NCBI RefSeq assembly: GCF_013170805.1
Contig: NZ_CP051293.1
Span: 372,001-436,000 of the forward strand
Length of the DNA: 64,000 bases
From: Mesorhizobium sp. NZP2077
Lineage (GTDB): Bacteria > Pseudomonadota > Alphaproteobacteria > Rhizobiales > Rhizobiaceae
Direction of reading: 5' to 3'
The translations under genes and the position numbers were made by a program. The notes beneath the pieces were generated by a model that was not told the DNA's origin, ran no database searches, and worked only from the letters and a program-made list of their open reading frames with translations. Each line of letters begins with the position of its first letter. Positions within the stretch are counted from its first letter, which is position 1. Shown here piece by piece: positions 52,325 to 62,101 of the stretch.

Positions 52325-53950
52325 ATGAGCATGGGAAATGTACGAAACGTCGGTACCGCGACCGGCTTTGCGTCTTCTATTGGAAGCGTGTCGCCGGTCT
52401 GGCTTGTTGCGGCCGTGGTGGTGCTCTCCTTTTTCATGCCGTGGACGGCCGGCGACAATACCGACGTCAGCTGGCTCATCGTTATCTGCGAAAAAGTCCT
52501 TGATGGTCAGAAGCTCTATGTCGACATCCTGGAAACCAATCCGCCTTTCTCCGTTGCCCTCTATATTGGGCCGGTATGGCTGTCCCACAGGCTCGGCATC
52601 TCGCCGGAATCGGCAATCGAGTGCTTCATCTATCTGGTCTTCTTCGTTTCGATCGCGCTGTCGGCCGTGGTCATCGAGCGAGGCGGAATCTTTGCCGATC
52701 TGAAGACGCAATGGATCTATCCGGCGCTGGCGGTTTTGCTTCTGATCATGCCTGGGAATGTTTTCGGCCAGCGCGAACATATCGGTACGATGTTGTTCAT
52801 GCCGATGCTGTTCCTGATGATGTGGCGGATTGACAACCGCGCCGGCACGCCGGTTCCGCTTGGCCTTGCCGTGGCGGTTGGCCTGGCTGGGAGCGTGCTG
52901 CTCCTGGTCAAGCCACATTGGGCAACCGGTATCGTACTGCCGTACCTCTTTATCGCTTGGCGCAAACGCTCGCTGATGGCGTGCCTGACGGCTGAAAACG
53001 TCGTCATCTTCACGGTTTGCACTGCCTACCTCGTCAGCGTGTATATTTGGTTTCCCGCGTTTCTCGGCACCTTCCTGCAAGTGTTGATGCGCTACTATGT
53101 CAGCCTGCGAGCCAACGTAAACATTTTCGTCGCATTGCCGACTTTTGCGATCTTTGTCGTTTTCGCGGTTTTCCAGATGCGCAAATCTGTCTGGCGAGAC
53201 GACATCGCGCTGGCGATGGTGAGCGCCGGCGGCCTGTTTGTCTCCATGGTGTACCTTGGAAAATACTGGCCCAATCACCAGTATCCCTTCCAGACCACGC
53301 TGGTGTTCGCGATGCTGCTGGCGGTGGCATCACGATGGCGAGTGGCGCTTGGCCTCGCAAACGCGGAGGCCGCCTCCGAACTCGCCAGCGTCAAGCTCCA
53401 TGCAGCAGCCGCGCTGGCTGTGGTCGTCGCCCTTTCGGTGACGCACCACCAGTTCTATCAACTGCCCGAGAAAAGCCTGGTCGACGCCATCAAGAGCCGT
53501 TACGCCTCGCCGTCGATCGTTCAGGTCAGCTCCGACCTTTCCGTCGGCAATCCGCTGACAAGGATGACCAATGGTCGCTGGCTGTCGGCCTATGCCCATG
53601 ATTGGATTGGCACCTACGCGCTTTGGGGTCTTATGCGGGGTACCTATCAAGGCGAAGATGAGCGCATCGCGCGGCAGGACCTCGATAATTATACGCGCTA
53701 CGTCAATTCCCTGATCCGCGACAACAGGCCCGATATCATCCTGATGGACCGGATGGACAAGAAAAAGTCAGCGTGGTCGCTCACGGCGGACTTTCAGCCA
53801 ATCTGGATTGTGTGGATGCGTCGGAATGCGGATTTCCAAACCCTGATGGAAGACTATGAGGAAATCGCCAGCGGGGACTACATTGAAGTCTATGCACGGC
53901 GCTCTAGCTCGCTCACTCAGCTTTCGTCACCCGCCGCAGCGTCAGATTGA
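52325..53950 (+). CDS. Polytopic membrane protein, GT-C glycosyltransferase-like
   Basis: 541 aa with about ten hydrophobic helices between residues 20 and 390. Right after the first helix come GDNTDVSWLIVICEKVLDGQ and VDILETNPPFSVALYIG, an Asp-rich loop plus nPPf block. This is the layout of GT-C (ArnT/PMT, family 39-like) sugar transferases that use lipid-linked donors. The C-terminal 130 residues are soluble (WLSAYAHDWIGTYALW, RPDIILMDRMDKKKSAW). The exact family is not recognised. The 3' end overlaps convergent alkB by 38 bp. Confidence 0.6.
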   Translation: MSMGNVRNVGTATGFASSIGSVSPVWLVAAVVVLSFFMPWTAGDNTDVSWLIVICEKVLDGQKLYVDILETNPPFSVALYIGPVWLSHRLGISPESAIECFIYLVFFVSIALSAVVIERGGIFADLKTQWIYPALAVLLLIMPGNVFGQREHIGTMLFMPMLFLMMWRIDNRAGTPVPLGLAVAVGLAGSVLLLVKPHWATGIVLPYLFIAWRKRSLMACLTAENVVIFTVCTAYLVSVYIWFPAFLGTFLQVLMRYYVSLRANVNIFVALPTFAIFVVFAVFQMRKSVWRDDIALAMVSAGGLFVSMVYLGKYWPNHQYPFQTTLVFAMLLAVASRWRVALGLANAEAASELASVKLHAAAALAVVVALSVTHHQFYQLPEKSLVDAIKSRYASPSIVQVSSDLSVGNPLTRMTNGRWLSAYAHDWIGTYALWGLMRGTYQGEDERIARQDLDNYTRYVNSLIRDNRPDIILMDRMDKKKSAWSLTADFQPIWIVWMRRNADFQTLMEDYEEIASGDYIEVYARRSSSLTQLSSPAAASD

Positions 53951-54542
53951 TCCTGCCGCCGCTCTTCAGCAGCGCCGAGGTCGACGGGTAAATACGGTCG
54001 ACGCCGTGGAAGGCGAGGCGGCCCTCGCCGCCGAGCACGACGACGTCGCCGCTTTTCAGCCTGAACGACCTGGTGGCGCCCTCGCGCGTCGTCTGGCCGA
54101 CCCTGAACAGGCAATCGTCGCCCAGTGAGACGGAGACGACAGGTGCCGAGAAGTCGCCCTCGTCGCGGTCCTGGTGCAGGCCCATCTTCGCGTCGGCCGT
54201 GTAGAAGTTGATCAGGCAGGCCTGCGGCGGATTCGGATAGCCCGACACCTGCCGCCACAAATCGAGCAGACCCTCCGGGATCGGCGGCCATGGTTCTCCC
54301 GTCAGCGGATGCGTTGGCTGGTAGCGATAGCCTCGTTCCTTGTCGGTGACCCAGCCGAGCGGGCCGCAATTGGTCATGCGCACACTCATCTCCTTGCCGG
54401 TCCGCGGCATGGCCGGCACGAACAGCGGCGCCTGCTGGACAATGCCCCTTACCGCCTCGACCAGCGCCTCCTGGACAGAGCGGGAGAGGTAGGCCGGCAT
54501 GTGGCGGACGCCGTTGGACAGGACGAGCATGGAATGGCGCAC
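53913..54542 (-). CDS. alkB: Alpha-ketoglutarate-dependent DNA/RNA repair dioxygenase AlkB
   Basis: 209 aa. The double-stranded beta-helix of the Fe(II)/2-oxoglutarate family has H123-Q-D125 (KMGLHQDRDEGDF), the distal His179 (LAFHGVDRIYP) and 2-oxoglutarate arginines in RINLTLRR. CGPLGWVTDKERGYRY and PPQACLINFY match the nucleotide-recognition lid of AlkB. It removes methyl groups from 1-methyladenine and 3-methylcytosine by oxidation. No adjacent ada gene is seen. An alternative start is the ATG at 54530. Confidence 0.93.
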   Translation of the reverse strand: MRHSMLVLSNGVRHMPAYLSRSVQEALVEAVRGIVQQAPLFVPAMPRTGKEMSVRMTNCGPLGWVTDKERGYRYQPTHPLTGEPWPPIPEGLLDLWRQVSGYPNPPQACLINFYTADAKMGLHQDRDEGDFSAPVVSVSLGDDCLFRVGQTTREGATRSFRLKSGDVVVLGGEGRLAFHGVDRIYPSTSALLKSGGRINLTLRRVTKAE

Positions 54543-54687
54543 CTCAAGATGGTTCGAGCCCGCAACATGCCACCATCAAAGGAAAACGGCGACCCGAAAG
54601 CTGTCGCCGATCTCAGTGCGGTTTGCCGATCTGGAGATGGGTGGTGAATTCACGCCCCGGCACCGCGAACGGTAGTTGACGGACAAA

Positions 54688-54718
54688 CATGAATTTCATG
54701 GTCAAGTTTTTAACTTGA
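54688..54718. promoter_or_regulatory. Two adjacent dyads upstream of the TonB receptor gene
   Basis: CATGAA-T-TTCATG (54688-54700) and TCAAGTT-TTT-AACTTGA (54702-54718) are both perfect inverted repeats, 1 bp apart. They lie 100-130 bp before the receptor ATG, where an iron or siderophore-responsive regulator would be expected. Neither matches an Irr or RirA box that I can name. Confidence 0.45.
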
Positions 54719-54821
54719 GCGTTTGACGCAACAATTTGGATGCCGGCGCGAGAGAGAGGTCGCCGGCGGCGAATGGCAAAGAGCGAGGCATAGCGACGTG
54801 ACGTTTCATGAGGGGTCCAAC

Positions 54822-56970
54822 ATGGTCAGCGGTGGTCGGGTTTGGTGCCGGGGATTGCTCGCCACGACATGCCTTGTGACGCTGCTCGGTACTCATCCAG
54901 CACTTGCGCAGCAAGCCGCCACCCAGCCACAAGATGGCACGCTCGAGCCGATCACCGTCAGCGGCAAGGGCGGCCGGGTCAATTCCAGGGATGACGACAA
55001 GACAGTGGCCGCCAAGCGCAGCTCCGGCGCGACCAAGACGGATACGCCGCTCATCGAAACGCCGCGCTCCGTCTCGGTGGTGACGCGCAAGGAACTCGAA
55101 GAGCGCGGCGCGCAGGACATTATCGAGGCGGTGCGCCATTCGGCGGGCGTCAGCACCGGCGCGTACGGCTTCGATCCGCGCTTCGACCAGATCTACATCA
55201 GGGGCTATGATGCCACCACGCTCGGCGACTACAAGGACGGCCTGCGCCAGCCCTACATCAACTACGGCACGTTCCGCACCGACCCCTATTCGCTCGAACG
55301 GGTCGAGGTGATCAAGGGACCGGTGTCGGTGCTTTACGGTGCGGGAACGCCGGCCGGCATCGTCAACAAGGTGCCCAAGCTGCCTACCGAGGACAGGATC
55401 CGCGAAGTCCAATTGCTCTACGGCACGAAGGACAGGGCGCAGGCGGCCTTCGATTTCGGTGGCCCCGTCACCAAAGGCAGCGACGAGTTCCTCTACCGGA
55501 TCGGCGGCCTGGCGCGGAACGGCGACACCAATTTCGACATCGCCGACGACCGCTATTTCCTGCAGCCGTCGCTGACCTGGAATCCGGATGCCGCGACCTC
55601 CTTCACCATCTACGGGCTGGCGCAGGCCGACGAGACGGATACCAGTGTCGCCGCGATCACCAATCCGTCGGGAAAAGTCCACGCTTTGCGCTCAAGCGAT
55701 CCGGACTACGACGACCAGAAGATCCGGCAGCAGCAGATCGGCTATAAATTCGAGCACGATTTCGGCGACGGCATCACGGTGCGCCAGAACGTTCGATATT
55801 CCCACCTCGATCTGCGGTCGCGTTATCTCGCGGTCGCCAGTTGGACGGGCACGGTCGCACATCGCTATGCGAATTCGATCCGGGACGAAATAAACGTATT
55901 CCAGGTCGACAACCAGATCGAAGCCAAGTTCGACACCGGTGCGCTCGCCCACACTTTGCTTCTCGGCCTCGACTATACGAACCTGACCTCGTCCTTCGGC
56001 TATGGGGCGGGTCCCGTCAATCCTGCCTATGATTTCGACATCGCCAATCCGACCTACGCTGTTTCTGGCCCGACGCCGGACTACAATGTCACGACTTCCG
56101 ATGCGGATCTGCGCCAGACAGAGTCTACGCGCTGGATCAGGCTGAACTGGACAAATGGCGTTTCACGCTCGGCGGCCGCCAGACATGGGTCGAGCAGACG
56201 CGCGACTACGGTGGCGGCGTTTCCGACGGCTTGAACAAGAACGCCTTCAGCGTGCAGGCCGGCGCACTCTATCTGTTCGACAATGGCGTAGCGCCCTTCG
56301 CCAGCTATGCGACCTCGTTCGAGCCGGTCACGAACCGATCCGTGTCAGGCGACATCCTTCAGCCGACAAAGGGCGAGCAGTTCGAGCTGGGGGTCAAATA
56401 TCAGCCGCCGGGAAGCGACATCTTGCTGTCGGCGGTCGGCTATCATCTCGTCGAGAAGAACAAGCCTGTCGTCGTCAATGCCAACGAGGGCACCTACCGT
56501 GCACTGGGCGAGGTCACCAGCAATGGCATTGAACTCGAGGCGCGCGCGGCCATCACGGACGGGCTGGATGTGATCGCGGCCTACAATTATAACCATGCCG
56601 AGATCACTGACGGCGCGGCCGCGGAGGTCGGCAAGATTGCTGCCGTCACGCCCGCGCATGTCGCGAGCCTCTGGGTCAACTACAAGTTCGACGAGGGCGG
56701 TGCCGTTCCGGGCCTATCGGTCGGCGCGGGTGTAAGGGTGCAGAGCGCCACCTACACCGACACCACCAACACCGCTGAGAATGATGCTGCCGTCTATCTC
56801 GACGCCTCGGCCTCCTATGATTTCGGCGCCATCGACAAGAATTATGAAGGTGTTTCCGCCGCTTCGCCGTCCGCAACATCGCCGATGAACGCCCTGTCGT
56901 GTGCAACAGCGGCTATTGCTATTTGGGCCAGGGCCGCAACATCACGGCTTCGCTGAAGCGCAGTTGGTAG
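54822..56970 (+). pseudogene. TonB-dependent siderophore receptor, two single-base frameshifts
   Basis: The start is the ATG at 54822 with GAGGGG upstream; a signal peptide ends near HPALAQ. The plug domain is clear (TPRSVSVVTRKELEERGAQ, IYIRGYDATTLGDYKDG, VEVIKGPVSVLYGAGTPAG), and beta-barrel segments follow. Near 56120 one base is missing: after LRQT the barrel continues in another frame as VYALDQAELDKWRFTLGG. Near 56862 a second base is missing: after NYEGVSAA the true end continues as FAVRNIADERP and RNITASLKRSW, stopping at 56970. Repaired, the protein would be about 716 aa, normal for a ferrichrome-type (FhuA-like) receptor. It is either recently inactivated or carries base-calling errors. 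Confidence 0.85.
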
Positions 56971-56980
56971 GCTTGCTGTG

Positions 56981-57014
56981 TTTGCGCGTCTCCTGGACGC
57001 GCAAACGTTCTTTT
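56981..57014 (+). terminator. Rho-independent terminator after the TonB receptor
   Basis: TTTGCGCGTC / GACGCGCAAA (10-bp perfect arms, loop TCCTG) followed by CGTTCTTTT, 10 bp after the real receptor stop. Its position supports 56970 as the true gene end. Confidence 0.88.
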
Positions 57015-57051
57015 CAGACACGGTCGGTCGAGCACGCGCCTGATGTGACGC

Positions 57052-57489
57052 TTAATCGTTATCCACCCGGCCGCGCAGCTTCTTGATGGTCCCGCGGCCC
57101 GCCTTGCTCTTCAGCCGCCGCTCCACCGCGCCTTTCGTCGGCCGCGTCTTCTTGCGCGGCGGCGGTGGCGGCTCGGCGGCCTTGGCGACCAGCGCCGTGA
57201 GCCTCGCCCGGGCATCCGCCCGGTTCTGCTCCTGGGTGCGGAAGCGCCCGGCCTCGATGACGATGACGCCGTCCTTGGTGGCTCGCTGGCCGGCAAGCTT
57301 GATCGTGCGCGCACGCACGCGTTCCGACAGGCCGGCCGCGTTGGCCGCGTCGAAACGCAACTGCACGGCGGTCGCCACCTTGTTGACGTTCTGGCCGCCG
57401 GGACCCGACGAGCGGATGAAATCCTCGTGGAGGTCGCCCGGGTGGATCACGGCTTCGTCCGCGATGATGATGTTGTCGTCGATCGGCAT
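57052..57489 (-). CDS. arfB: Ribosome rescue aminoacyl-tRNA hydrolase ArfB
   Basis: 145 aa from the ATG at 57489; a longer start at 57549 would run through the pckA terminator. The class I release-factor GGQ motif is at residues 31-33 (SSGPGGQNVNKVATAVQLRF). The C-terminal tail is Lys/Arg rich (PPRKKTRPTKGAVERRLKSK), the part that enters the empty mRNA channel. It frees peptides from stalled ribosomes. It follows pckA on the same strand beyond a terminator. Confidence 0.93.
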   Translation of the reverse strand: MPIDDNIIIADEAVIHPGDLHEDFIRSSGPGGQNVNKVATAVQLRFDAANAAGLSERVRARTIKLAGQRATKDGVIVIEAGRFRTQEQNRADARARLTALVAKAAEPPPPPRKKTRPTKGAVERRLKSKAGRGTIKKLRGRVDND

Positions 57490-57514
57490 GCCGCAGTCAT
57501 GGCGCGGCAGCGTG

Positions 57515-57546
57515 AAAAAGAAAAGGCCCGATCGAAACCGGGCCTT
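57515..57546 (-). terminator. pckA terminator
   Basis: On the minus strand, AAGGCCCG / CGGGCCTT (8-bp arms) is followed by TTCTTTTT, 25 bp after the pckA stop. A classic rho-independent terminator. Confidence 0.88.
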
Positions 57547-57570
57547 CAATGGTGCTGAGCAGCGTGGTGG

Positions 57571-59181
57571 TTACTCCGCCGCTTCCTGCATACGGGGCGC
57601 CGCACCCATGACGGTTGCATCGACATGCGGCTCGAATTTCTCGAAGTTGACGGCGAACATGCCGACCAGTCTTGCAGCTTGCCGGTCATAGGCAGGCTTG
57701 TCGGCCCAGGTCGAGCGCGGATCGAGAATGGCGCTGTCGACGCCAGGCACGGCCACCGGCACCTTGAAGCCGAAATTGGGATCGGTGCGGAATTCGCCTG
57801 TCTTCAGCGAGCCGTCGAGTGCGGCGGCTAGCAAAGCGCGCGTCGCCTTGATCGGCATGCGCTTGCCGGTGCCGTAGGCGCCGCCGGTCCAGCCGGTGTT
57901 GACCAGCCAGCAATCGGCGCCATGGCTGGCGATGAGTTCGCGCAGCAGATTGCCGTATTCCGACGGATGGCGCGGCATGAACGGGGCGCCGAAACAGGTC
58001 GAGAACGTCGCCTCGGGCTCGGTGACGCCCTTCTCTGTTCCGGCCACCTTGGCGGTATAGCCGGAAAGGAAATGGTACATCGCCTGCGCCGCGGTCAGCC
58101 GCGCGATCGGCGGCATCACGCCGAAGGCATCGGCGGTCAGCATGATGATGTTCTTCGGGTGATTGGCGCGCCCGGTCTTCGAGGCATTGGGGATGAAGTC
58201 GAGCGGGTAGGCGCAGCGGGTGTTTTCGGTGAGGCGGCCGTCATTGAAGTCCGGCACGCCGCCCGCGTCGAGCACGACATTTTCCAGCACCGTGCCGAAA
58301 CGCTGCGTGGTGGCGAAGATCTCCGGTTCGGCTTCGGCCGACAGCTTGATCGTCTTGGCGTAGCAGCCGCCTTCGAAATTGAAGATGCCGTGTGGACCCC
58401 AGCCATGCTCGTCGTCGCCGATCAGCGTTCGCGACGGATCGGCCGACAGCGTCGTCTTGCCAGTGCCCGACAGGCCGAAGAAGACGGCGGCGTCACCGGC
58501 CGGCCCCTCATTGGCCGAGCAATGCATCGGCATCACGCCCTTCTGCGGCAGCAGATAGTTGAGCATGGTAAACACCGACTTCTTCATCTCGCCGGCATAG
58601 GAGGTGCCACCGATCAGCACGATCTTGCGGGTGAGATCGACGGCGATCACCGTTTCGGTACGGCTGCCATGGCGGTCGGGATCGGCGCGGAAGGATGGCA
58701 GGTCGATGATCGTCATCTCAGGCACGAATTGCTCGAGCTCGGCTTTGTCCGGACGAATGAGCAGGTTGCGGATGAACAGGGAGTGCCAGGCAAATTCGGT
58801 GATGACGCGCGTCGGCAGCTTCAGCTCGGCATCGGCGCCGCCGACCAGATCCTGAACATAGAGATCCTTGTCCGCGGCGTGGGCGAGGAAATCGGCAAGC
58901 AGCGTTTCGAACTGGGCCGGCGAGATCGCCTTGTTGTTGTCCCACCAGACTTCAGCCTCGGTGCCTGCGTCGCGGACGACGAATTTGTCCTTGGGCGAGC
59001 GGCCGGTGTGCTGGCCAGTCTCGGCGACCAGCGCGCCATGTGCGGTCAGTCGGGCCTCGCCGCGCCGGATCGAGTCCTCGTAAAGGGCGGCCGCACCGAA
59101 ATTGTAGCGCACCATACCGGTGGTTTTCAGGCCGATACGATCGATCGGGCAAGCAGGATTGCGTTTGCCGACTTCCGACAT
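57571..59181 (-). CDS. pckA: Phosphoenolpyruvate carboxykinase (ATP)
   Basis: 536 aa from the ATG at 59181, with AGAAGGGAC upstream; a longer start at 59283 was rejected. Features: [11 protein letters not shown], the kinase-1a P-loop [22 protein letters not shown], and [13 protein letters not shown] near the adenine site. It turns oxaloacetate and ATP into phosphoenolpyruvate, CO2 and ADP, the first step of gluconeogenesis needed for growth on C4-dicarboxylates. It is divergent from chvI, as in other Rhizobiales. Confidence 0.96.
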   Translation of the reverse strand: MSEVGKRNPACPIDRIGLKTTGMVRYNFGAAALYEDSIRRGEARLTAHGALVAETGQHTGRSPKDKFVVRDAGTEAEVWWDNNKAISPAQFETLLADFLAHAADKDLYVQDLVGGADAELKLPTRVITEFAWHSLFIRNLLIRPDKAELEQFVPEMTIIDLPSFRADPDRHGSRTETVIAVDLTRKIVLIGGTSYAGEMKKSVFTMLNYLLPQKGVMPMHCSANEGPAGDAAVFFGLSGTGKTTLSADPSRTLIGDDEHGWGPHGIFNFEGGCYAKTIKLSAEAEPEIFATTQRFGTVLENVVLDAGGVPDFNDGRLTENTRCAYPLDFIPNASKTGRANHPKNIIMLTADAFGVMPPIARLTAAQAMYHFLSGYTAKVAGTEKGVTEPEATFSTCFGAPFMPRHPSEYGNLLRELIASHGADCWLVNTGWTGGAYGTGKRMPIKATRALLAAALDGSLKTGEFRTDPNFGFKVPVAVPGVDSAILDPRSTWADKPAYDRQAARLVGMFAVNFEKFEPHVDATVMGAAPRMQEAAE

Positions 59182-59292
59182 TGGTGTCCCTTCTTCGATT
59201 TTCCGCATCTTTGCCGGCGTCTTTCCGGCACGCCCGCTACGCGGGCTGAGATGGTCAAAACCAGAAAAGCCAAATGATATCAAATCATTAAT

Positions 59293-59324
59293 CGATTTAA
59301 ATATTTTGAAAGTTGTTTAAATCG
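59293..59324. promoter_or_regulatory. Dyad in the AT-rich pckA/chvI divergent promoter region
   Basis: CGATTTAAA (59293-59301) and TTTAAATCG (59316-59324), 9-bp perfect arms 14 bp apart, in a strikingly AT-rich stretch (about 59270-59340) within the 325-bp divergent gap. It lies 112 bp upstream of pckA. It may be an operator, for example for a PckR-type LacI regulator or for ChvI itself; unassigned. Confidence 0.45.
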
Positions 59325-59506
59325 TTTATATATGCGAAAAGTTTCACGGTTGCCCAAAGGATTGGCGATGTTCGTTCGTCCAATCCATGTCGAGGTTGAA
59401 TTGTGGCCGGCGGCACCCCGCGCGTGACAGCGGACAAGGCCTATGCCACATTTTGTACCTAATTTGTCCTGCAAAAGCCCCTTCTCTACGAAAGAAGGGA
59501 CAGCTC

Positions 59507-60226
59507 ATGAGGGAGCCGCTTGAAATGGCAACAATCGCGCTTGTCGATGACGACCGCAACATTCTGACGTCGGTGTCGATCGCCCTCGAATCCGAGGGAT
59601 ATCGCGTCGAGACCTACACGGATGGTGCGTCCGCGCTGGAAGGCCTGGCGGCGCGTCCGCCGAATCTTGCCATCCTCGACATCAAGATGCCGCGCATGGA
59701 CGGCATGGAACTCTTGCGCCGGATGCGCCAGAAGTCCGACCTGCCGGTGATCTTCCTGACTTCCAAGGACGACGAGATCGATGAATTGTTCGGCCTCAAG
59801 ATGGGCGCCGACGATTTCATCCGCAAACCCTTCTCACAACGCCTGCTGGTCGAGCGGGTGCGCGCCGTGCTGCGCCGTGCCAGTGCCCGCGAGGCCGCGG
59901 CAAAGGCGCCCAGCCAGCAGGCCCGCTCGCTCGAGCGCGGCCAGTTGGTCATGGACCAGGAACGCCATACCTGCACCTGGAAAGGCGAACCGGTGACGCT
60001 CACCGTCACCGAATTCCTGATCCTGCATTCGCTGGCGCAGCGCCCCGGTGTCGTAAAAAGCCGTGATGCGCTGATGGATTCGGCTTATGATGAGCAGGTC
60101 TATGTCGATGACCGCACGATCGACAGCCACATCAAGCGACTGCGCAAGAAGTTCAAGGCTGTCGACGACGACTTCGAGATGATCGAAACCCTTTACGGAG
60201 TCGGATATCGGTTCCGCGAAGCGTAA
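59507..60226 (+). CDS. chvI: Two-component response regulator ChvI (OmpR family)
   Basis: 239 aa from the ATG at 59507 (GAAGGGA 6 bases upstream); an ATG at 59525 would begin exactly at the usual [11 protein letters not shown] and is the alternative. The receiver domain has the acidic trio DDD at 14-16, phospho-acceptor D58 ([13 protein letters not shown]) and LTSKDDE. The winged-helix output domain carries [20 protein letters not shown] and [15 protein letters not shown]. ChvI with ChvG/ExoS controls envelope, exopolysaccharide and acid or host responses in rhizobia and agrobacteria. Confidence 0.95.
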   Translation: MREPLEMATIALVDDDRNILTSVSIALESEGYRVETYTDGASALEGLAARPPNLAILDIKMPRMDGMELLRRMRQKSDLPVIFLTSKDDEIDELFGLKMGADDFIRKPFSQRLLVERVRAVLRRASAREAAAKAPSQQARSLERGQLVMDQERHTCTWKGEPVTLTVTEFLILHSLAQRPGVVKSRDALMDSAYDEQVYVDDRTIDSHIKRLRKKFKAVDDDFEMIETLYGVGYRFREA

Positions 60227-60310
60227 TTTGATGTATGTCGCCCATAAGCGGTCCCGAGTTTGGGGCCGCGACATGCGTCAAACCACGGACTAGGCGGGAG
60301 CTGCTATTCG

Positions 60311-62095
60311 ATGGCAGTGGAAGCACAGCGAACAAGACCGACGGGCGCCGCCAGGCGGCCGTCGCGTATCATGCCGTCCTTCGTGTCGAAAATCACGGTG
60401 CCGATGCGCCGTTTCCTCGGCCACCACATCTTTTCCAGCCTCACGCGGCGCATCCTGTTCCTCAACCTTGCCGGCCTGGCTGTCCTGGTCACCGGTATCC
60501 TCTACCTCAACACCTTCCGCGACGGGCTGATCGATGCCCGCGTCGAAAGCCTGATGACGCAGGGCGAGATCATCGCCGGCGCGATCGCGGCATCGGCGAC
60601 GGTCGAGACCGACTCGATCAGCATCGACCCGGAAAAGCTGCTCGAGCTGCAGGCCGGCGAAAGCCTTGGGCCTGGCTCGGACCAGCTCGACAATCTCGAC
60701 TTTCCGATCAATCCCGAGCGTGTCGCGCCGGTGTTGCGGCGGCTGATCTCGCCGACCCGGACGCGGGCCCGCATCTATGATCGCGACGCCAATCTGCTGC
60801 TCGATTCGCGCCACCTCTATTCGCGCGGCCAGATCTTGCGCTACGACCTGCCGCCGGTCGAGGAGGAACAGCCCGACCTTGTCGAGCGCGTCCAGAAATT
60901 CATCTTCGATTTCTTCCGCAACACGGACCTGCCGGTCTATCACGAGCAGCCGGGCGGCAATGGTGCGGCCTTCCCGGAAGTGGTCAAGGCGCTGACCGGC
61001 AGCCCGTCGACCATCGTGCGCGTCTCGGAACAGGGCGAGCAGATCGTTTCAGTGGCGGTGCCGATCCAGCGCTTCCGTGCCGTCCTTGGCGTGTTGATGC
61101 TGTCGACCGAAGGCGGCGACATCGACAAGATCGTCGCCGCCGAGCGCAAGGCGATCCTGCGCGTGTTCGGCATTGCGGCACTTGTCACCGCCATCCTGTC
61201 GATGCTTTTGGCCTCGACCATCGCCAATCCGCTGCGCCGGCTGTCGGCGGCGGCGGTGCGGGTCAGGCGCGGTGTCAAGAGCCGCGAGGAAATCCCTGAC
61301 TTTTCCGACCGCCAGGACGAGATCGGCAATCTGTCGGTCGCCGTGCGCGACATGACCAACGCGCTCTATGCGCGCATCGAGGCGATCGAAAGCTTCGCCG
61401 CCGATGTGTCGCATGAGTTGAAGAACCCGCTGACGTCCCTGCGCAGCGCCGTGGAAACCTTGCCGCTGGCCAAGAACGACAATTCGCGCAGCCGGCTGAT
61501 GGACATCATCCAGCATGACGTCCGGCGGCTCGACCGGCTGATCACCGACATCTCCGACGCCTCCCGTCTCGACGCCGAACTCGCGCGTGAGGATGCTGGG
61601 ACGGTGGACCTGAAGAAATTCATTACCGATCTGGTCGCGGTTTCGCGTGAAGCCACGCGGAACAAGAAAGCGGTCGAGATCGAACTCAAGGTCGCCAAGC
61701 TGCCGCAAGGCGTCAAAGGCTATTTCGTCGCCGGCCACGACCTACGCATCGGCCAGGTCGTCACCAATTTGATCGAGAATGCGCGCTCCTTCGTTCCCGA
61801 GGACCATGGCCATATCAGCCTGTCGCTCGCCCGCGCCGGCAAGTTCAACATCCTCACCGTCGACGACAATGGTCCCGGTATCCGCGCCGACAACATCGAC
61901 CGCATCTTCGAACGCTTCTACACCGACCGGCCGGCCGGCGAGGCGTTCGGCCAGAATTCGGGCCTTGGCCTGTCGATCTCCAGGCAGATCGTCGAGGCCC
62001 ATGGCGGCACGCTGACCGCCGAGAACATCCCCGGCACCAAACCGGGCGAGATCAAGGGCGCGCGCTTCGTCGTGACGCTGCCCGCCGAAGCATGA
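60311..62095 (+). CDS. chvG: Sensor histidine kinase ChvG/ExoS
   Basis: 594 aa from the ATG at 60311 (GGGAG upstream); a farther start at 60260 lacks a site. Layout: cytoplasmic lead, first helix (ILFLNLAGLAVLVTGILYL), a periplasmic sensor domain of about 230 residues, a second helix (IAALVTAILSMLLASTI), HAMP linker, then the kinase. The phospho-accepting His is H368 in FAADVSHELKNPLTSLRSA. ATP-binding boxes: NLIENARSF, DDNGPGIR, GLGLSISRQIVEAHGG. It phosphorylates ChvI; in relatives the periplasmic protein ExoR inhibits it. exoR is not in this window. Confidence 0.95.
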   Translation: MAVEAQRTRPTGAARRPSRIMPSFVSKITVPMRRFLGHHIFSSLTRRILFLNLAGLAVLVTGILYLNTFRDGLIDARVESLMTQGEIIAGAIAASATVETDSISIDPEKLLELQAGESLGPGSDQLDNLDFPINPERVAPVLRRLISPTRTRARIYDRDANLLLDSRHLYSRGQILRYDLPPVEEEQPDLVERVQKFIFDFFRNTDLPVYHEQPGGNGAAFPEVVKALTGSPSTIVRVSEQGEQIVSVAVPIQRFRAVLGVLMLSTEGGDIDKIVAAERKAILRVFGIAALVTAILSMLLASTIANPLRRLSAAAVRVRRGVKSREEIPDFSDRQDEIGNLSVAVRDMTNALYARIEAIESFAADVSHELKNPLTSLRSAVETLPLAKNDNSRSRLMDIIQHDVRRLDRLITDISDASRLDAELAREDAGTVDLKKFITDLVAVSREATRNKKAVEIELKVAKLPQGVKGYFVAGHDLRIGQVVTNLIENARSFVPEDHGHISLSLARAGKFNILTVDDNGPGIRADNIDRIFERFYTDRPAGEAFGQNSGLGLSISRQIVEAHGGTLTAENIPGTKPGEIKGARFVVTLPAEA

Positions 62096-62101
62096 TCTTG
62101 A

